DNA from: an uncultured Microcaldota archaeon
GTDB taxonomy: Archaea; Micrarchaeota; Micrarchaeia; Norongarragalinales; Norongarragalinaceae
Direction of reading: 5' to 3'
Length of the DNA stretch: 37,229 bases
NCBI GenBank assembly: GCA_903893865.1
Contig: CAITNU010000073.1
Span: 1 to 37,229, forward strand
In this document: piece by piece, positions 8,559-16,666 of the stretch
How positions within the stretch are numbered: the stretch's first letter is position 1
How the letters are laid out: each line of letters begins with the position of its first letter
Translations under genes and position numbers: made by a program
Notes under the pieces: model-generated
Databases searched by the model: none
What the model was told of the DNA's origin: nothing
The model's input: the letters and a program-made list of their open reading frames with translations, nothing else

Positions 8559-9047
8559 TTAAACCTTTTGTTTGTTTTTCTTTTTTTCCCACGGAAATTC
8601 GAACCAGATATCTTGTTTTATTTCCTTCGCAGTTATTTTCCTCGCAAAATAATGCGGAGTGAAAACCGATTGACCTTCCTTGTGGAGCAAAACTGCAAAG
8701 TGCACTTTTTTGGCGCCTAGAGCGAGGAGGTGTTCCCTTATTTTGCGCAGGGTGTTTCCACTGTCAGTGAGGTCGTCAATAACTAAAATGTTTTTTCCCT
8801 TGACCGCTTCCGCCGGCACTGGCTGCGTGATTTGTGGCTCTTCACTTCGCCTATGAGTAACTGGATCGTAGTATTTGCAGACGACGGCGTAGACAGATAG
8901 AGCATCATCAAAAAGATGCGCAAGCCTGACTGCGGGGTTAAATCCACCCTTGCCTACGGCAACGATTACAAAATTTTTACGTAACTTCCTTTTTTTAATA
9001 GCGCCACTGACCTGTTCGAAAATGTTTTGGTTGTAGCGCTCTAACAT
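8559..9047 (-). CDS. Predicted purine-type phosphoribosyltransferase
   Basis: Type I phosphoribosyltransferase fold, most like the Gpt/Hpt-related archaeal family that salvages hypoxanthine, guanine or xanthine from PRPP. The PRPP-binding signature ILVIDDLTDSGNTL lies at residues 87-100, with acidic DD and the TDSGNT loop. VAVGKGGFNPAVRLA near 29-43 is the pyrophosphate loop region. The tail is Lys-rich. I start at the ATG at 9045-9047 (162 residues), because the earlier in-frame ATG at 9143 lies upstream of the TATA box at 9123-9133 that would drive the gene. The composition is more A/T-rich than the neighbours. Base specificity cannot be read from the sequence. Confidence 0.85.
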   Translation of the reverse strand: MLERYNQNIFEQVSGAIKKRKLRKNFVIVAVGKGGFNPAVRLAHLFDDALSVYAVVCKYYDPVTHRRSEEPQITQPVPAEAVKGKNILVIDDLTDSGNTLRKIREHLLALGAKKVHFAVLLHKEGQSVFTPHYFARKITAKEIKQDIWFEFPWEKKKNKQKV

Positions 9048-9122
9048 AGCGTTGGTAATTATTTTTTTGTTTGCGGCGGTCTGAGTTTGGTAGTAAGCAT
9101 GCGTTATTTTAAGAAAACGCAA

Positions 9123-9133
9123 GTTTTTAAAAC
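9123..9133. promoter_or_regulatory. Nearly symmetric TATA box shared by divergent genes
   Basis: GTTTTTAAAAC is a near-perfect palindrome between the phosphoribosyltransferase (-) and the small membrane protein (+). It fits a TATA box on either strand, with starts near 9100 (minus) and 9158 (plus). A second minus-strand candidate, CTTAAAATAA, lies just downstream of it. Confidence 0.45.
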
Positions 9134-9196
9134 GCGCCTGCAATGGTTAAAAGAGCGCTTTATGGCGTGTGCGTTGGATTCGGGGGAGAAGGCGGA

Positions 9197-9505
9197 ATGG
9201 ATTACTGGTATCAAATCGCAAGCATTTTTTCTCTAGTCGCGAGCGTGCTCGTAGGCGGCTACGCTGCGGTTTATTCGTACCTCTTGTGGGACGAGGCTAA
9301 GCACAAGGAAGCGCCGCGCAAAGACTGGAAAATCTCTCTGTATTTCTACGTCGGCATAATCCTCGCTATTCTCGGAAACGTCTTCAACGCCGTTGACGAC
9401 TTGTACCCGAGCGGAATACGCTACTTGTCGCCGTTCGCTTACCTCGCGGGCCTAATCTTATTCTTCCTTGGCTTCCGCAAGCGCGCAACGAAAGACGTCA
9501 AGTGA
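9197..9505 (+). CDS. Small three-helix membrane protein, unknown
   Basis: Not recognised. The 102-residue product has three hydrophobic segments: about 5-28 (IASIFSLVASVLVGGYAAVY), 47-65 (LYFYVGIILAILGNVF) and 79-96 (YLAGLILFFLGF). Charged Lys/Arg stretches lie between the first two and at the end. I prefer the ATG at 9197 (MDYWYQI) because GGGGGAGAAGG lies just upstream; the longer form from the ATG at 9143 would add an 18-residue Gly-rich start overlapping that site. It is divergent from the phosphoribosyltransferase and convergent with leuS, so context gives no function. Confidence 0.6.
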   Translation: MDYWYQIASIFSLVASVLVGGYAAVYSYLLWDEAKHKEAPRKDWKISLYFYVGIILAILGNVFNAVDDLYPSGIRYLSPFAYLAGLILFFLGFRKRATKDVK

Positions 9506-9534
9506 AAAACGAAAACAAAAAAGAAAAACTAAAA

Positions 9535-12471
9535 TCAGCTTAGTACTACCGCGGGTTTGCCGGGCATCGCGCGCGCGGCGCGCTCGCTCTTGCTTTCTTC
9601 TTCGCGTTCGACGCGAACGCTGCAGCCCAGCGTTTTTCCGATGAATTCGCTCGCGGCGTCGAGCGTTTCGAAATCGTTTACTTCGAGGAGCGCGGGATTC
9701 TGCTGAAACTCGAAAAACTTTTTCTGCAGGAAAGCCGTCAAACCATCGCTGCTAGCCTTCACTTGCTGGGGCGATTCGCACGCCGCAATCAAGCGCTTCG
9801 CTTCCTGCGCTTTCGCCGCGCTCGCGACGATTATCGTCACTGAAGCCGTTTTCTTTTTGAGGAGCGACGCGATTTTGCGGGAATCCGCGATTACGTTCGC
9901 GACTAGATCCTCGCTCGCCTCGGCGGCGGGGTTAATCAGTTTTTCTTGCGCAGTCGGCCACCTGCTTAAAGACACGAAGCCGCGAGATGCCAAACCTTTT
10001 TTCTGCGCTTTTTCCCACAATTCTTCGCACGCGTGCGGCGCGACGGGCGAAAGCAACGCTATCCAACGGCAGGCGCATTGTTCTGCGACGAGGCGCTTCT
10101 CTGACTCGTTCGCGCGGCGCAGGAAATCTTCAAAAAAATTGGTTTGCTTGTACAACGCTGTTTGCACGTAATCCCGCAAGCGGAATTCCTCGAGGCAGCG
10201 AGTCGAGTCGCGCACGCACGATTCAAAGCGCGACAAAGTCACGCCAACCAAACCAGTTTTTGCTTCAGCATCAATTCGCGAGCTACCGCCGTTGTTGCCG
10301 CCGTTTTTCACAGCTTCAATTAATTTTGCAGCCAAGTCGATGAACCTGCCGAGCGATTTGCGCGTCGCCTCGATGTCGTGCTTGCGGAAATCAAGCGTAG
10401 AACCGAAGTCAGCCGCGCCAACGCTGTAAACGCGGAACAAATCTGCGCCATAATCGCGCGCGACGTTATTGAGCAAAACGACGTTTCCTTTGCTCTTGCT
10501 CATCTTCGCGCCTTCCGCAGTAATCATTTCGTTCAACGAAATCGCGCGCGGCCAATGCTCGCGCTCGAAGCACGCGGCGTGCGCGAAAATAAAGAAACTC
10601 AAGTGATTCGTGATATGCGCCACTGCCGTATGCCGCAAGTCGTTCGGGTACCAGAATAAAAAGTCGTAACGCACCGCCTCCAAATCCCACGGCTTCGCCT
10701 TGATTTTCTTTGCGATTCCGCCGGCGTCGCCCTTGCCGAGGAAAACGAAGTCGAAGAATTCCAGCGTCAACTGCGCGGCCGCAAACCCCTTCTCGCGAAT
10801 GCGCTTGATTACAGTGTAAAAAGCCATATAAATCGTGGAATCGCTCAACGACTCGATAATCCACTCGGGCGCGAAAGGCAGGCGAGTGCCCAAGCCGCGG
10901 CGGCGGGCGCACGGACGCTTGTCCAGCCACTCGAAAACGTCATTGAACTGCTTGCGGTAGACGGGAGGGTAAATCGTCATCGCATCGAGGCACTCGCGCG
11001 CGGCTTGCTTCCATCCCGGCGCGTTGAAGTCGAGGAACCACTGGTCGTTCATTATTGCTACGAGCACGTTTCCGCCGCACCTGCATTCCGCGGGGCGATT
11101 CGTTTCGTAAAACCACGCCGCTTTTCTTTCCCCGACGAGTTTCTCTGCAACCGCGTCTTTCGCTTTCGTGACGTTGAGTCCCGCGAACTCGCCTGCGACT
11201 CCTTGCTTCATTTTGCCGCCGTAAAACTCGGCTTTGTAGAGTTCCTGCGTCGCTTTGTCGATTTTCTGCCGCTCGCGCGAGTTCGCGACTTTCATTCGAG
11301 CAAGGATTTCCTGCGCGGGAAACTCGCCGTATCCTTCAACGGAGATAAGCGAAATCGGCTTGATTTCGTCAAGCAGTTTTTTCAAGTTCTTGTCGGCGTA
11401 GCGCGCGAGCGTCTTCTCGTCCTTGCGCAAATCTTCTAGAGCAATCCAATCCCAAGGAGCGTGAGCCGGCACGGAGTGCACGAATCCGCTCGCGTTGTTG
11501 ACGTCGACGAACGCAGCCGGCAGAATCGGGACTCGCGCGCCGAGCGGAGTCACGCAGAATTTTCCGACGAGCGACGCGCCCAACATTTTTTCCTTTACTT
11601 CCGTCCGGTGTCCTTGCAGCCGCAGTTTTTCGAGCGCTGGCTCGCTGACGAGCCAAATTTCGCCGTCCACGCTCGCCTTGACGTATTTCGCGAGCGGGTT
11701 AACGAAAACGTTCGTGACGCCGAAAACCGTTTCAGGACGAAGCGTGCACGAAATAATGAAAGTGTTTTCTTTTTCATTTTCCAGCTTGGATTTGAATGCC
11801 GCGAACTTCAACGCGTCTACGGGCGCGGTGTCGCCTTCCTTGATGTCGTCCTCGCCAACCGCGTTGCCGCAACGCGGACAGTAAAGAACCGGATAACTCG
11901 CTTGCTTGAGATACCCCTTCTGCTTGTAGCAGCCGAACTGCCACTCGATGAAACGATTGTATTCCGGGTCGCCCGTCGTGAATTGGCGCGAATAATCCAA
12001 CGAAAAACCCATGCGTTGGAAGTCGAGAACGATTTTTTTGGAAAAGTAAGCCACGACTGCTTCGGGTTTAGCGAACGAAGCAATGAGTTCGCGCACTCGT
12101 GCTTCGTCCGTCTCGTAACAACGAACGTAATCTTCGTACATCGCGATAGTCGCAGCGTCGCCTGCGGCTATTTTCGCGCTCACTGCTAGAACAGGCGTTC
12201 CCGTAATGTGAAACGCCATCGGCCAAAGAACGCGCTCGCCGCGCATGCGGTGGAAGCGCGCGATGACGTCGCCGTTAGCGTACGTTCTGCCGTGCCCGAC
12301 GTGCAGATTGCCGGAAACGTAAGGGTACGGCACGGTAAAGAAAAACTTGTTTTTTTCGGCTTCGCCCGCCCGCGCGCGCACTTCATCTTGCGGGGTCTCG
12401 GGTTCGAACGCTTTAGCGTCGCGCCACGCCGCCTGCCATTTCGCTTCGACAGTCTTGAAATCGTAATCCAT
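9535..12471 (-). CDS. leuS: Leucyl-tRNA synthetase, archaeal/eukaryal type
   Basis: Charges tRNA-Leu with leucine in the cytoplasm. Class I signatures are present: the HIGH-like motif HVGH within PYVSGNLHVGHGRTY near residue 50, and KMSKS in GAKMSKSKGNVV. A large CP1 editing insertion contains CRCGG zinc-type Cys and CPRCG. RGLGTRLPFAPEWIIESLSD and STIYMAFYTV are typical of the archaeal/eukaryal LeuRS branch. The anticodon-binding and C-terminal domains follow. The length of about 978 residues is normal. I use the ATG at 12471 (MDYDFKTVEAKW); a TTG four codons earlier (12483) is the alternative, and neither has a strong Shine-Dalgarno. T-rich sequence follows the stop on the coding strand. 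Confidence 0.97.
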   Translation of the reverse strand: MDYDFKTVEAKWQAAWRDAKAFEPETPQDEVRARAGEAEKNKFFFTVPYPYVSGNLHVGHGRTYANGDVIARFHRMRGERVLWPMAFHITGTPVLAVSAKIAAGDAATIAMYEDYVRCYETDEARVRELIASFAKPEAVVAYFSKKIVLDFQRMGFSLDYSRQFTTGDPEYNRFIEWQFGCYKQKGYLKQASYPVLYCPRCGNAVGEDDIKEGDTAPVDALKFAAFKSKLENEKENTFIISCTLRPETVFGVTNVFVNPLAKYVKASVDGEIWLVSEPALEKLRLQGHRTEVKEKMLGASLVGKFCVTPLGARVPILPAAFVDVNNASGFVHSVPAHAPWDWIALEDLRKDEKTLARYADKNLKKLLDEIKPISLISVEGYGEFPAQEILARMKVANSRERQKIDKATQELYKAEFYGGKMKQGVAGEFAGLNVTKAKDAVAEKLVGERKAAWFYETNRPAECRCGGNVLVAIMNDQWFLDFNAPGWKQAARECLDAMTIYPPVYRKQFNDVFEWLDKRPCARRRGLGTRLPFAPEWIIESLSDSTIYMAFYTVIKRIREKGFAAAQLTLEFFDFVFLGKGDAGGIAKKIKAKPWDLEAVRYDFLFWYPNDLRHTAVAHITNHLSFFIFAHAACFEREHWPRAISLNEMITAEGAKMSKSKGNVVLLNNVARDYGADLFRVYSVGAADFGSTLDFRKHDIEATRKSLGRFIDLAAKLIEAVKNGGNNGGSSRIDAEAKTGLVGVTLSRFESCVRDSTRCLEEFRLRDYVQTALYKQTNFFEDFLRRANESEKRLVAEQCACRWIALLSPVAPHACEELWEKAQKKGLASRGFVSLSRWPTAQEKLINPAAEASEDLVANVIADSRKIASLLKKKTASVTIIVASAAKAQEAKRLIAACESPQQVKASSDGLTAFLQKKFFEFQQNPALLEVNDFETLDAASEFIGKTLGCSVRVEREEESKSERAARAMPGKPAVVLS

Positions 12472-12551
12472 TTTGTGCGTCAACCAAAAATCTTGCTTCT
12501 CGCTTTTCGTTTCATCGCGAGAAATCGAGAGAATTAGTTATGGAGCTGCGG

Positions 12552-12561
12552 CTTTTAAAAC
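12552..12561 (-). promoter_or_regulatory. leuS TATA box
   Basis: The minus strand reads GTTTTAAAAG, predicting a start near 12528 and a leader of about 57 nt. Confidence 0.45.
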
Positions 12562-12576
12562 GTTAAACAAAACAGC

Positions 12577-12606
12577 AAAACGCAAAAAGCGAAAAACGAA
12601 AAAAAA
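12577..12606 (-). terminator. T-rich terminator after first beta-helix gene
   Basis: The minus strand has five T-runs in 30 nt, the longest of eight, separated by CG or GCG, starting about 23 nt after the stop at 12629. Runs of this kind terminate archaeal RNA polymerase. The same T-runs-with-CG pattern follows other minus-strand surface genes here. Confidence 0.55.
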
Positions 12607-12628
12607 TCGGGCGCTGAAGCGAGGCGTT

Positions 12629-14362
12629 TTAGTTTGGCACTAGTTGAGTGACCGCGCGAATCTCAGGAACAAGAGGAATCTTTACCGCCGGACGCCTGCC
12701 GTTTGACTGGTAGTTTTTTTCGTTTTCTTTCTGCTTGTTCGTATCGTCTTTACCGCCAAAGTCGAGTGCTCCCCACCAATTGCAGTTCGGGCGTATGCCG
12801 TCGTCATAAAAAATATAGTAAGCCGGGTGAAGCAAATCCTCAGAACTCCTTCCCAACCAATCTCCGTAACGCGTCAGCGAAACCGCGCGAATCGAACAAA
12901 AATAGGGATAACCGTGCGCTGCATCCGCACAGTAATGAATAACGGTTCCACTGTTGTCCACGCTGTGATCACGAGCCAAAAACTTTGGCGTGAACGTCGT
13001 AGCATTGCCGCGAATGTTCTTTATTTCAGAAGTATTCATCAAATCTGAAGTAAAATATTTTTGGTAAATTACTTGCCTCGTGTACGCGACGGTATAATCA
13101 TCGTAGTGCCGGGCGTCACTATGCGTGGCGATATCGCAATCGTAGATATCCCCCTCACAGAATGCGGCGTAAAAAGGTTCGTCAGGCAAACGCACGGCGC
13201 CGTAATAATAAATCCACGCGCCCACGCTCGTACTCGCAAGATACAACGCCTTGCCGACTCCGTTAACGCCGACGCTGCCTTCCAACGCGGAACGCGATGC
13301 CTCATCAACTCCAACAAAACCATAACCATTGTTGTTGCTAATCAACTGCGCCTGCGCCGCATCAATATTATTCGCCAAAACGTATTCCTGAATACCGTCG
13401 CCGTTACCTGTAATCGAATTACCGCTGAAAGTATTCGGCTGCACGCCGTGCACCGCATCCATTGAACTGCCCGGTTGAGAAACCGAAGACAAAACTGGAG
13501 TTTTATCGTACAACGTGTTCGGCGGAACGAAATTGGGAACAACTCCCGGAACGAAACTCTTTATACCCGCCTTAACGTTACCGTGAATATTGTTGTTGAG
13601 AATCTGGTTTCCTCCCGCTCGCTCAAGCAAAACACCTACCGCATTATCATGAATATTGTTGTTCCCGCCGATTACCTGACCCCCGCTCTTAACGAGTATG
13701 CCAACCGATTGTTTTCCCGGCGCAGTACCGTAAAACTCGCTGTTTTTGACCACGTTAGACGATCTGCCGTCCCATAATTCAAGCCCAGTATTATTGTTAT
13801 CGTAAAACTTTGAAGGACGACCGTCGTAAGCATCAACCAACGCGTTTTGACCGGTTATAACCAACCCCTTCGCGTTATCGTGGTAATAAACACCTAAAAT
13901 ATTCGCGTCGCCAGCAAACAACGACTCGACAACGAACTCTGCGGAACCCGAGACGTCGGCGTTAGTCAAATTGATTATGCCTCCAGGATAAACGATGACG
14001 TGGTAACCTTGACTTGAATTGGTTTGAACGACGCCGTTATCAACCGAAAACTTTCCCGCCTGCCAAACCTCGAGAGAACTCGGCGTAGTAAAAGTCAGCG
14101 TGCCCGTAACATCAAGCCAACCACCGTGAATCACGTCCGCGTCACCAGTTACGAACGCGTTCCCGCTGCACTGCAAGTGAAAATCGAGTTCCCCACGAAC
14201 GTCATCGCAGGTAACCTCCGTCGTCTTAAACCCGGAATCGGCCAATGCTTTTTGGGCTGGCACTCGCGCCGCTTGAGCTTCAGGAACTAATGCGACTAAA
14301 AGTAGTAGCGCAACGAAAACCGTTGCAACAACGAATTTACTGGAATTGACTCGCGCCTTCAA
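12629..14362 (-). CDS. Secreted right-handed beta-helix protein A
   Basis: A 577-residue exported protein. A signal peptide (KFVVATVFVALLLLVALVP, then EAQA-AR) occupies about the first 31 residues. It is followed by a PbH1-type parallel beta-helix with Asn-rich coils such as NNNIHDNAVGVLL and NQILNNNIHGN, the fold of pectate-lyase and NosD-like proteins. CNWWG near the C-terminus is common in archaeal members. There is no C-terminal membrane helix, so it should be released or held non-covalently. I choose the TTG at 14360-14362 because it aligns with the paralogue's MKTR start and lies 9 nt after GGAGGG; the TTG two codons earlier is too close. The gene starts 15 nt after the paralogue's stop and its ribosome site overlaps that stop, so the two are probably cotranscribed. 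Confidence 0.85.
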   Translation of the reverse strand: MKARVNSSKFVVATVFVALLLLVALVPEAQAARVPAQKALADSGFKTTEVTCDDVRGELDFHLQCSGNAFVTGDADVIHGGWLDVTGTLTFTTPSSLEVWQAGKFSVDNGVVQTNSSQGYHVIVYPGGIINLTNADVSGSAEFVVESLFAGDANILGVYYHDNAKGLVITGQNALVDAYDGRPSKFYDNNNTGLELWDGRSSNVVKNSEFYGTAPGKQSVGILVKSGGQVIGGNNNIHDNAVGVLLERAGGNQILNNNIHGNVKAGIKSFVPGVVPNFVPPNTLYDKTPVLSSVSQPGSSMDAVHGVQPNTFSGNSITGNGDGIQEYVLANNIDAAQAQLISNNNGYGFVGVDEASRSALEGSVGVNGVGKALYLASTSVGAWIYYYGAVRLPDEPFYAAFCEGDIYDCDIATHSDARHYDDYTVAYTRQVIYQKYFTSDLMNTSEIKNIRGNATTFTPKFLARDHSVDNSGTVIHYCADAAHGYPYFCSIRAVSLTRYGDWLGRSSEDLLHPAYYIFYDDGIRPNCNWWGALDFGGKDDTNKQKENEKNYQSNGRRPAVKIPLVPEIRAVTQLVPN

Positions 14363-14377
14363 AAACAAAAACCCTCC

Positions 14378-16036
14378 TCAAGCAGGCGGGTTGGTAACCG
14401 CGTTGAGTTCGGGAACTGAATCGATTTTTACTGCCGGACGCTTGCCGCTTTGTTGTGGGAGTAACGGAATTTCCGCTTCTTGCTTATCCTGTTTGTTCAA
14501 GTTGTCGCCTTTGTTTTTTTCGTATGCAAAAGTGAGCGCGCCCCACCAATTGCAATTCGGGCGTACGCCGTCATCATAAAAAATGTAATAACGCGGCATG
14601 GATGGCAACGCTTCTGAAGTCTTTCCCAGCCAATCGCCGTAACGCGTCAGCGAAACCGCTCTAATCCTGCACACGTAAGGATAACCATGCGCCGCATCCG
14701 CACAATAATGAATGACTGTTCCGCTGTTGTCCACGCTGTGGTCGCGAGCCAAAAACTTTGGAGTAAACGTAGTAACGTTGCCGAGAATGTTCCTCATTTC
14801 TGAAGTGTTCTTTAAATCCGAGTAAAAATACGCTGTTGGGTTTGAAACCTGACGGGTGTAAGCTATCGTGTAGTCATCGTAGTGACGCGCGTCGTTATGC
14901 GTTCCACCCAAGCAGTCTATATCTCCCTCGCAAAAAGCGACGTAAAACGGTCCGTCAGGCAACTGAACAAAACTATCGTAATAAATCCACGCGCCCACGC
15001 TCGTGCTCGCGAGATACAACGCCTTGCCGACTCCGTTGATGCCGACGCTGCCTTCCAACGCTGAACGCGGCGCTTCATCGATTCCAACGAAACCATAACC
15101 GTTGTTGTTCGCAACCAACTGCGCTTGCGCTGCATCAATGTTGTTCGCCAAAACGTATTCCTGAATACCGTCACCGTTCCCCGTAATCGAATTACCGCTA
15201 ATCGTATTTGGCTGCACGCCGTGCACCGCATCCATTGAACCGCCAGACTGAGAAACCGAAGACAAAACAGGAATCTTATCGTTTTCATACAACGCTTGCG
15301 GAGGAACGAAATTCGGAACAACCGCAGGCACAAAACTCTTTATGCCCGCCTTAACGTTACCATGAATATTGTTGTTGAGAATCTGGTTTCCTCCAGCGCG
15401 CTCAAGCAAAACCCCTATCGCATTATCATGAATATTGTTGTTCCCGCCGATGATTTGGTTACCGCTCTTAACGAGTATTCCGACCGCTTGTTTTCCAGGA
15501 GCGGTTCCGTAAAACTCGCTGTTCTTTATCACGTTGCCAGAACCGCCGTCGAGCGTAATTCCAGAATCGTTGTTGTCGTAAAACGTTGAACCATCAACAA
15601 TCACGCCTTGGCTCATCAAACGCAAACCTTGCTCGTTATCGTGATAATACACGCCTTGAATCGTGATTTCAGTGAGAGGCGGAGCGACAAACCCTTGAAC
15701 GATGAATTCAGCCGCGCCGGAAACGTCAGCGTTAGTCAAGCTAATGCTCGCGCCCGGGTGAACGAAAATGTGGTAACCTCCGTCGCGAGTGTCACGCGTT
15801 TTGCGCGCCGAGGCCGTTTCCGCTAAAAGCACGTCGCCGTTGTCAACCGTGAATTTCCCACTCCACACGTCAAGAGAATACGGGCCCGTAAAAGCAAGCG
15901 CACCAGTAGTAGTGACAGTGCCAGTGACTTCAAGCCAACCGCCGTAAACCAAGCTCGTCGATCCAGTTACAACCGCGTTACCAACGCATTGCAAATGGAA
16001 ATTGATTTCCCCCGTGAATATCGCTGCAAACAACAT
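14378..16036 (-). CDS. Beta-helix protein B, C-terminal part of frameshifted gene
   Basis: Paralogue of beta-helix protein A, aligned over nearly its whole length: signal-distal GEINFHLQC against GELDFHLQC, the same Asn-rich PbH1 coils, and the same CNWWG end followed by PAVKIDSVPELNAVT. The open frame lacks its own signal peptide. That is encoded by the overlapping frame at 15978-16385, joined through a five-G run (C at 16009-16013 on plus). Removing one G restores one protein of about 668 residues with the expected join DIHGEINFHLQC. Differences from protein A are largely synonymous, indicating selection on the protein after duplication. The real gene is therefore probably 14378-16385. The ATG at 16036 is likely not used. 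Confidence 0.8.
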   Translation of the reverse strand: MLFAAIFTGEINFHLQCVGNAVVTGSTSLVYGGWLEVTGTVTTTGALAFTGPYSLDVWSGKFTVDNGDVLLAETASARKTRDTRDGGYHIFVHPGASISLTNADVSGAAEFIVQGFVAPPLTEITIQGVYYHDNEQGLRLMSQGVIVDGSTFYDNNDSGITLDGGSGNVIKNSEFYGTAPGKQAVGILVKSGNQIIGGNNNIHDNAIGVLLERAGGNQILNNNIHGNVKAGIKSFVPAVVPNFVPPQALYENDKIPVLSSVSQSGGSMDAVHGVQPNTISGNSITGNGDGIQEYVLANNIDAAQAQLVANNNGYGFVGIDEAPRSALEGSVGINGVGKALYLASTSVGAWIYYDSFVQLPDGPFYVAFCEGDIDCLGGTHNDARHYDDYTIAYTRQVSNPTAYFYSDLKNTSEMRNILGNVTTFTPKFLARDHSVDNSGTVIHYCADAAHGYPYVCRIRAVSLTRYGDWLGKTSEALPSMPRYYIFYDDGVRPNCNWWGALTFAYEKNKGDNLNKQDKQEAEIPLLPQQSGKRPAVKIDSVPELNAVTNPPA

Positions 16037-16385
16037 CGCGCTTTTTCTGTTTTGAAGGTTCGACGCGATTAGAATTGGACGCCGCAGTTATTTCCGAATC
16101 AATTTTCGAGTCACTCTTCGAGTCAATTTTCTGCGCTGGAACCCGTTTGACTTGCGAAAAAGGCGAGTCGCTCGAAATTTGGACGGCTTGCGAAAACTGC
16201 GGAGTATCGATTTTGGGAGCCTGCAGCGCCTGAGCGTCAGAAATCGGTGAATCGATTACAAGCGTTTTTTGCGCTTGCACCCGCGCCGCTTGAACTTCGG
16301 GAACAAAAGCGATTAAAGCAGCTAAAAGTAGGAGCGCAACGAAAACCGCCGTAGCGGCGAACTCAAATTTTTTACGCGTTTTCAC
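15978..16385 (-). CDS. Beta-helix protein B, signal peptide and N-terminal part
   Basis: This frame gives the export signal (MKTRKKFEFAATAVFVALLLLAAL, then VPEVQA-AR) of beta-helix protein B. A linker of about 80 residues rich in Ser, Asp, Gln and Lys follows, with recurring DS and KIDS motifs that protein A lacks. After DVVCSDIHG the frame leaves homology and stops 10 residues later, so on its own it would be a 135-residue secreted stub. The GTG at 16383-16385 is the likely start: GGAGG lies 7 nt upstream and the product begins like protein A. See the C-terminal part for the single-base frameshift that splits the gene. Confidence 0.8.
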   Translation of the reverse strand: MKTRKKFEFAATAVFVALLLLAALIAFVPEVQAARVQAQKTLVIDSPISDAQALQAPKIDTPQFSQAVQISSDSPFSQVKRVPAQKIDSKSDSKIDSEITAASNSNRVEPSKQKKRDVVCSDIHGGNQFPFAMRW

Positions 16386-16505
16386 GCCGCCGCCTCCTTT
16401 CCTTCTTTTTCGCTTTCCTCTATCAAAGTCCTTACCACCAGCCAGTATTAAAAATTACGTTTTGCGAACTACCGAAACAATAACCCGACACACGCCACCA
16501 AACAT

Positions 16506-16538
16506 GTTACTAGTATTAGGTAGTTACTAATATAAAAA
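16506..16538 (-). promoter_or_regulatory. Promoter of beta-helix pair with repeated GTTACTA box
   Basis: The minus-strand TATA is CGTTTTTATATTAG around 16530-16540, with a predicted start near 16508. On the plus strand GTTACTA occurs twice, at 16506-16512 and 16523-16529, 17 bp apart. One copy abuts the TATA box and the other covers the predicted start, a placement suited to a repressor. The leader to the GTG at 16385 is about 120 nt. Nothing gene-like is visible in 16541-16647. Confidence 0.45.
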
Positions 16539-16647
16539 CGGGTTGGAAAAGGCGTTTTTGGCTCTAAAACGGGAGTGAGGGAAAGCAGCTGGTGCTCAGA
16601 GGCTGGCGCTAGTCTTAATGATTCAAAAGCTGAATGCTCGCCTGCAG

Positions 16648-16666
16648 GGCGCGTTTTCAACGCGCC
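16648..16666 (-). terminator. Hairpin over the stop codon of the 2120-residue protein gene
   Basis: GGCGCGTT and AACGCGCC form a perfect 8-bp stem around a 3-nt loop, and the TGA stop lies within the loop region. It is not followed by a T-run on the coding strand, so termination by this element is uncertain. Similar inverted GCG/CGC sequences sit near the stops of the other two anchored surface genes. Confidence 0.3.

Noticed and set aside
8480-8662. Plus-strand 60-codon open frame between the ATPase and phosphoribosyltransferase
   Set aside because: It overlaps the ATPase promoter and the 3' end of the phosphoribosyltransferase; Phe/Ser-rich translation, no start signals.
11461-12189. Long plus-strand open frame (242 codons) opposite leuS
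   Set aside because: It lies wholly within the leuS coding region, lacks a ribosome site and has an Arg/Val/Phe-rich composition typical of antisense shadows in biased sequence.
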